This document shows, one piece after another, positions 7,242 through 10,819 of a DNA stretch of 10,819 bases. The translations under genes and the position numbers were made by a program. Source of the DNA: Bacteroidetes bacterium UBA4408 (lineage in GTDB: Bacteria > Bacteroidota > Bacteroidia > UBA4408); the NCBI GenBank assembly GCA_002389785.1, contig DGQS01000136.1, forward strand, positions 1 to 10,819, given 5' to 3'. Below the pieces are notes generated by a model, which did no database searches, had not been told where the DNA came from, and saw nothing but the letters and a program-made list of their open reading frames with translations. The number at the start of each line of letters is the position of its first letter. Within the stretch, counting starts at the first letter, position 1.

Positions 7242-7802
7242 ATGATACTACCCATTGTAGCCTACGGTGATCCCGTATTGAAAAAAGTTGCGAAAGAAAT
7301 TGATAAAAATTATCCTGATTTACAGGCCTTAATCGACAATATGTTTGATACGATGGACAATGCACATGGCGTTGGTTTGGCGGCTCCACAAATTGGTAAA
7401 TCGATCCGTTTATTTATTGTGGATGCATCACCCTTTGAAGACAAAGAGCCTGAACTAGCTGATTTTGTTCAGGTTTTTATTAATCCCATAATTGTAGAAG
7501 AAAGCGGAGAGGAGTGGAGCTTCAATGAAGGCTGCCTGAGTATTCCCGGTATTCGTGAGGATATTTTACGCAAGCCAACAATTTTGGTGCGCTATTACGA
7601 TGAAAACTGGGAGTATTATGAAGAAGAATTCAGCGGATTAGCTGCGCGTGTGATACAGCATGAATACGATCACATTGAAGGAAAATTATTTACCGATAAA
7701 CTCAATGCCTTTAAGAAAACCTTGATTAAAGGCAAACTTAGCGACATCAGTAAAGGTAAAGTAGAAGTAGATTACAACATGAAATTTCCAACCAAAAAAT
7801 AA
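7242..7802 (+). CDS. def: Peptide deformylase
   Basis: This cytoplasmic metalloenzyme (usually Fe2+) removes the N-formyl group from nascent proteins. The three family motifs are intact: GVGLAAPQIG (residues ~43-52), EGCLSIPG with metal ligand Cys98, and QHEYDHIEG with ligands His140 and His144 and catalytic Glu141. The 186-residue length is typical. The start codon follows directly after the ruvX stop, and the conserved N-terminus (ILPIVAYGDPVLKK) confirms it. The lipoprotein gene follows after 10 bases, so this is the middle gene of a three-gene operon. Confidence 0.97.
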   Translation: MILPIVAYGDPVLKKVAKEIDKNYPDLQALIDNMFDTMDNAHGVGLAAPQIGKSIRLFIVDASPFEDKEPELADFVQVFINPIIVEESGEEWSFNEGCLSIPGIREDILRKPTILVRYYDENWEYYEEEFSGLAARVIQHEYDHIEGKLFTDKLNAFKKTLIKGKLSDISKGKVEVDYNMKFPTKK

Positions 7803-7812
7803 GTAAACTTTT

Positions 7813-8370
7813 ATGAAATTGAATTTATTAAAAAGCCTGATTTACTCAACACTTATTTTCTCGATAGCTTGTAATTCGCCGGCTCCAAAGGCTACAGTTA
7901 CCAAGATGACAGAAGCCAGTTATTTGCATCAAATTGATTCGATGGAAAAAGTATTGTATGCGCATCCTGAAGCAGGATTTAATAAAGATGCTGCACAAAA
8001 AACGGTGAATATTTATACCAACGTAGTGAGGGATTATCCCGACACGAAATTGGCAGCCGAGTATTTATATAAAGCCGGTGAAATTTCGAGCAGTTTGAAT
8101 CATTCGCTGGAAGCCATTGAGTATTTTAAGCAGGTATATGAAAAATATCCCGATTTCGATAAAGCTGCGTATTGTTTGTTTTTGCAAGCTTTTATTTACG
8201 ATAATCAATTGCATCAACTGGGACAAGCCGAGCAAATGTACCGTGAAGTAATCAAGAAATTTCCCAACGAAAAAATTGCCAAAGATGCCGAAGCCTGCAT
8301 CAATAACTTAGGTAAAACGGATGAAGAATTAATTAAAGAATTTGAAGAAAAAAATAAGAAGGCTTCGTAA
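7813..8370 (+). CDS. Lipoprotein with tetratricopeptide-like repeats
   Basis: This 185-residue protein has a basic N-terminus (MKLNLLKS), a hydrophobic stretch and a Cys at residue 20 (IFSIAC). This resembles a lipoprotein signal, though the -3 position is Ser rather than the usual Leu or Val. The mature part is helical with TPR-type spacing: roughly 57-93 (YTNVVRDYPDTKLAAEYLYKAG), 96-132 (SLEAIEYFKQVYEKYPDFDKAAY) and 134-165 (LGQAEQMYREVIKKFPNEKIAKDAE). The pattern of residues (helix, YP or FP, helix) recalls BamD/YbgF-type envelope TPR proteins, but it is too short and general to assign to either. The C-terminus is a charged Glu/Lys tail. It probably acts in the periplasm on a membrane as a protein-binding scaffold (inference). 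It is the last gene of the ruvX-def operon. Confidence 0.85.
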   Translation: MKLNLLKSLIYSTLIFSIACNSPAPKATVTKMTEASYLHQIDSMEKVLYAHPEAGFNKDAAQKTVNIYTNVVRDYPDTKLAAEYLYKAGEISSSLNHSLEAIEYFKQVYEKYPDFDKAAYCLFLQAFIYDNQLHQLGQAEQMYREVIKKFPNEKIAKDAEACINNLGKTDEELIKEFEEKNKKAS

Positions 8371-8477
8371 GTAGTATGTTGCCGCTTCAAATTTTAATTT
8401 ATAATCTATAATTCTAAAATATCAAAGCTCAATAAATTCATCCTTTCAATACTAGCAAACTCCTCACCTGCCCACCT

Positions 8478-8510
8478 CTTCGACTCCGATCAGAGTGACC
8501 CTGATTTTTT
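8478..8510 (+). terminator. Candidate intrinsic terminator within a possible REP-like element
   Basis: ATCAG (8489-8493) and CTGAT (8501-8505) form a 5-bp stem around a 7-base loop, followed by six Ts (8505-8510). Inside the loop two more pairs can form beyond a mismatch. It lies ~120 bases after the lipoprotein stop and would end the ruvX-def operon before the convergent cdaA. The left flank CTTCGACTCC plus the hairpin resembles, from memory, dispersed palindromic elements of the form CTTCGACTCCGCTCAGGGTGAC. The 107 bases between the lipoprotein stop and this element show nothing else. Confidence 0.45.
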
Positions 8511-8525
8511 ATAATCAAATTCCCA

Positions 8526-8567
8526 AATTCTCAATTCTCAATTCTCAATTCTGAATTCTGAATTCTC
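8526..8567. repeat. Tandem repeat, 7-base unit AATTCT(C/G), six copies
   Basis: Six consecutive units of AATTCTC or AATTCTG run without interruption (C, C, C, G, G, C in the seventh position) and are followed by a partial unit AATC. The array ends two bases before the stop codon of the cdaA gene (TGA on the minus strand, 8570-8572). Each unit contains AATT, and junctions with G make GAATTC, so the array is partly self-complementary. Confidence 0.95.
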
Positions 8568-8569
8568 AA

Positions 8570-9373
8570 TCAATTATTCTCCATCGCTTTCTCAATTTCC
8601 TGAATCAATCGATCAGGCGAAATGTTGAGCGATAAATTTCCGTCGCGTGAAATAGCAATTTCTCCGGTTTGTTCCGATACTACAATTGCCAAGGAGGAGG
8701 TAACTTCTGTAATTCCGGCTGCAGCCCGGTGACGCATCCCTAAATTAGCAGGGAAGCTGGTATTTTCACTAACCGGCAAAACACATCTGGCCGCCTGAAT
8801 TAAATTTCCTGAAATAATAATTGCCCCATCGTGCAAAGGTGAATTTTTAAAAAATATACTTTCGAGTAAACGCACCGAAATCTTCGCTTGAATCATGTCG
8901 CCGGTTTTGGCGTAAAAGCTTAAATCCGAATTGGTTTCAATAACGATGATTGCACCGGTTTTACTTTCCGACATGCTACGGCAAGCCTTAGCAATGGAAT
9001 TGAGTTCGCCTGCAAATTTCTTTTTGGTATCGGTTCCAAAATTTAACAAGGAACTGCTGAATTTAGTTTTACTGAACAAATTACTGGTTCCTATGAGCAA
9101 TAAAAATTTCCGAATTTCTTGTTGAAATACAATTATTAAAGCAATTACACCAACTCCTATAAACTGTCCAAGCAAGGTTCCCAGCAATTGCATGTGAAGG
9201 GCCTTCACTACAAACCAAAAAAAGTAGATTGCCAAAATTCCAATAAAAATATTCACTGCTACCGTGCCTCTTACCAATTTATATACTTGATACAAGAGCA
9301 AGGCAACTAAAAAAATATCGAGTACATCAAGCCAACGAAAATTAAAAAAATCAGGTAAAGCGGTTAGTATCAT
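8570..9373 (-). CDS. cdaA: Membrane diadenylate cyclase, CdaA/DacA type (c-di-AMP synthase)
   Basis: This enzyme condenses two ATP into the second messenger c-di-AMP. The 267-residue protein has three N-terminal membrane helices (about 16-34, 38-57, 66-85), a conserved FQQEIRKFL junction (83-91), and a DAC (DisA_N) catalytic domain from ~110. Both signature motifs are intact: DGA at 182-184 (HDGAIIISGN) and RHR at 214-216 (GMRHRAAAG). The later SEQTGEIAISRDG stretch is also typical. Its ATG overlaps the folP stop (ATGA), so translation is coupled to folP. The cdaR and glmM partners common in Firmicutes are not next to it here. In other phyla c-di-AMP is tied to potassium and osmotic control and cell-wall state; its role here is inference. 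Confidence 0.95.
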   Translation of the reverse strand: MILTALPDFFNFRWLDVLDIFLVALLLYQVYKLVRGTVAVNIFIGILAIYFFWFVVKALHMQLLGTLLGQFIGVGVIALIIVFQQEIRKFLLLIGTSNLFSKTKFSSSLLNFGTDTKKKFAGELNSIAKACRSMSESKTGAIIVIETNSDLSFYAKTGDMIQAKISVRLLESIFFKNSPLHDGAIIISGNLIQAARCVLPVSENTSFPANLGMRHRAAAGITEVTSSLAIVVSEQTGEIAISRDGNLSLNISPDRLIQEIEKAMENN

Positions 9374-10233
9374 GCTTGTTGCTGGTAATATGAAAATAAC
9401 TGAATGGCTTGTTTGGCTTGTTTTACATCGTGCACTCGTAAAATTGAAGCACCGTTTTGCAAGGCAAGCGTATTGAGCACCGTACTGCCGTTCAAGGCTT
9501 CTTCAGGAGTAGTTTTAAGCAATTTGTTAATCATTGATTTTCGTGAAATTCCTACCAAAATTGGAACATCAAGTAGTTGCAGCAAAGATAAATTTTTAAG
9601 CAAGTGAAAATTTTGTTCAAGCGATTTACTGAATCCAAATCCGGGATCAATAACAATATCTTTTATACCACGAATGCGCAATTGCTCAATTTTTAATGAA
9701 AAATACTGCAGCATTTCTTTTAACAAATTTTTGTAAACCGTATTTTGATGCATGCTTGAAAAGCTTCCGCTAAGGTGCATCATACAATAAGGAACTCCAA
9801 GTTCGGCAAGGGTATCAAACATTTTTTTGTCAAAGCTTCCGGCACTAATATCGTTCACTAGATGTGCTCCTGCGAGAATACTTTTTTTAGCTACCGTAGC
9901 ACGAAATGTATCAATGGATAGCAAGGCGTTTGGAAATGAATCGTGTATCATTTCAACTGCCGGAAGTACTCTTTTAAGTTCTTCCCGTTCAGTTATTAAC
10001 GAACTTTTTGGCCGTGTAGAAACGCCTCCAATGTCAATAATATCAACTCCTTCAGAAATCATCACACCCACTCTTGCTTTTATTTTTGCTTCCACTGTGT
10101 ACTGGTTTCCATCAAAAAATGAATCGGGAGTAACGTTTAAAATTCCCATTACCCTCGGACTCGAAATATCCAACAGTTGTCCCCCACAGTTGAGTGTTGA
10201 TTTTTTTAAAAAAGGAGTATCTTTACCAGCCAT
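9370..10233 (-). CDS. folP: Dihydropteroate synthase
   Basis: FolP joins p-aminobenzoate to dihydropterin pyrophosphate in folate synthesis and is the sulfonamide target. Motifs of the TIM-barrel family appear in order: GILNVTPDSFFDG (30-42), DIGGVSTRP (67-75), SIDTFR (106-111), VNDIS (126-130), MMH (151-153), DPGFGF (196-201), GISRKS (228-233) and a C-terminal RVHDV (266-270). The 287-residue length is normal. The loop motif most often written DIGGESTRPG reads DIGGVSTRPK here, with Val in place of Glu and Lys in place of Gly. The start at ATG 10233 gives the expected ~28 residues before the first strand. The gene overlaps cdaA by ATGA at its 3' end and diverges from the DUF1599 gene across 58 bases. 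Confidence 0.96.
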   Translation of the reverse strand: MAGKDTPFLKKSTLNCGGQLLDISSPRVMGILNVTPDSFFDGNQYTVEAKIKARVGVMISEGVDIIDIGGVSTRPKSSLITEREELKRVLPAVEMIHDSFPNALLSIDTFRATVAKKSILAGAHLVNDISAGSFDKKMFDTLAELGVPYCMMHLSGSFSSMHQNTVYKNLLKEMLQYFSLKIEQLRIRGIKDIVIDPGFGFSKSLEQNFHLLKNLSLLQLLDVPILVGISRKSMINKLLKTTPEEALNGSTVLNTLALQNGASILRVHDVKQAKQAIQLFSYYQQQA

Positions 10234-10291
10234 AAAAATGTAAAATCAGTACAAAGCCTAATCTGTAATCCCCTGAATTTTTGTTAAACGA

Positions 10292-10819
10292 ATGAGTACT
10301 ACTTCAGCACAATTTGATTCAAGTATAAAGAAATGTAAAGACATTTTTGTAAAAAAAATGCACGATTACGGAAGCGCCTGGCGAATACTCCGCACCCAAA
10401 GCATCACCGATCAGTTGTATATAAAGGCACAACGCATTCGAAGCATCGAACAAAAGGGCATGCAAAAGATTAACGAAGACGTGCAATCTGAATACATTGG
10501 CTTAGTGAATTATGCCATCATAGGGTTAATTCAACTTACCTTAACTGAGAAAGACGAATTGGAATTGCCCGCTGCAAAAGCCGAGAAGCTATACGATCAA
10601 TTTGCAAAACAGGCAAAAGAATTGATGGAAAATAAGAACCACGATTATAGCGAAGCTTGGCGTGAAATGCGCATTTCATCGCTCACCGATTTAATTTTAA
10701 TGAAACTAATGCGTACCAAACAGATTGAAGACAATAAAGGAATTTCCCTTATTTCAGAAGGCATTGACGCAAATTACCTCGATATATTAAATTACAGTGT
10801 ATTTGCTTTAATTCGTTTA
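10292..10819 (+). CDS. DUF1599-family protein with two internal repeats, 3' end outside the window
   Basis: An ATG at 10292 opens a frame of 176 codons with no stop before the window edge. Pfam DUF1599 (PF07659, nucleotide modification associated domain 1 as I recall) is recognised by HDYxxAWRxxR...(I/L)TDxxxxKxxRxxxIE. The motif occurs twice, 93 residues apart: H24-D25-Y26, A29-W30-R31, T39-D40, K45, R48, I52-E53, and again H117-D118-Y119, A122-W123-R124, T132-D133, K138, R141, I145-E146. Each copy ends in a similar hydrophobic helix (LVNYAIIGLI near 71-80; ILNYSVFALI near 165-174). The protein looks soluble and all-helical, with no signal peptide. The second repeat reaches the edge, so probably only a few residues are missing. 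The acidic and His residues recall MazG-like nucleotide pyrophosphohydrolases, but I cannot show that activity from sequence. It diverges from folP. Confidence 0.88.
   Translation, partial: MSTTSAQFDSSIKKCKDIFVKKMHDYGSAWRILRTQSITDQLYIKAQRIRSIEQKGMQKINEDVQSEYIGLVNYAIIGLIQLTLTEKDELELPAAKAEKLYDQFAKQAKELMENKNHDYSEAWREMRISSLTDLILMKLMRTKQIEDNKGISLISEGIDANYLDILNYSVFALIRL

Noticed and set aside
10234..10291. Divergent promoters for folP and the DUF1599 gene.
   Set aside because: Only near matches are seen: TAGGCTTTG with an extra base on the minus strand and AATTTTTG on the plus strand. Neither is strong enough to list.

Overview
The window looks like chromosomal DNA from a member of the Bacteroidota. 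It is AT-rich. It encodes a secreted protein with a type IX secretion (Por) C-terminal sorting tail, and TAnnTTTG-type -7 promoter elements lie before several genes. The gene set (plsY, dapD, ruvX, def, folP next to a membrane diadenylate cyclase, and a DUF1599 protein) also fits that phylum. I cannot name the genus from sequence alone.

Layout from left to right. (1) Bases 1-2340, plus strand: the 3' part of a large conserved protein of unknown function, then plsY (phospholipid synthesis) three bases later, very likely one transcript. (2) Bases 2341-2490: a short convergent gap with weak hairpins. (3) Bases 2491-5598, minus strand: a long secreted multidomain protein with a T9SS tail, preceded by dapD (lysine and diaminopimelate synthesis). 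(4) Bases 5599-6806: a gene-poor, AT-rich stretch holding a small VapB-like antitoxin gene and, overlapping it by GTGA, a PIN-domain toxin gene of normal length broken by two in-frame stop codons. This is the one region that looks acquired and decaying. (5) Bases 6807-8370, plus strand: ruvX, def and a TPR lipoprotein, packed tightly behind a good -7 element and followed by a candidate terminator that may be part of a dispersed REP-like element. (6) Bases 8526-8567: a 7-base tandem repeat ending just before the stop codon of the next gene. (7) Bases 8570-10233, minus strand: folP and the diadenylate cyclase gene cdaA, overlapping by ATGA. (8) Base 10292 to the window end, plus strand: a DUF1599 protein with two clear internal repeats, cut by the window edge and divergent from folP.

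Most of the window is housekeeping: membrane lipid, cell-wall precursor, folate, c-di-AMP signalling, Holliday-junction processing and protein N-terminal maturation. I see no strong evidence for a new multi-gene system. The points most worth a second look are the doubly interrupted PIN toxin beside its intact antitoxin, the unnamed large protein at the left edge, the folP-cdaA coupling, the internally duplicated DUF1599 protein, and the three repeat-like intergenic elements.
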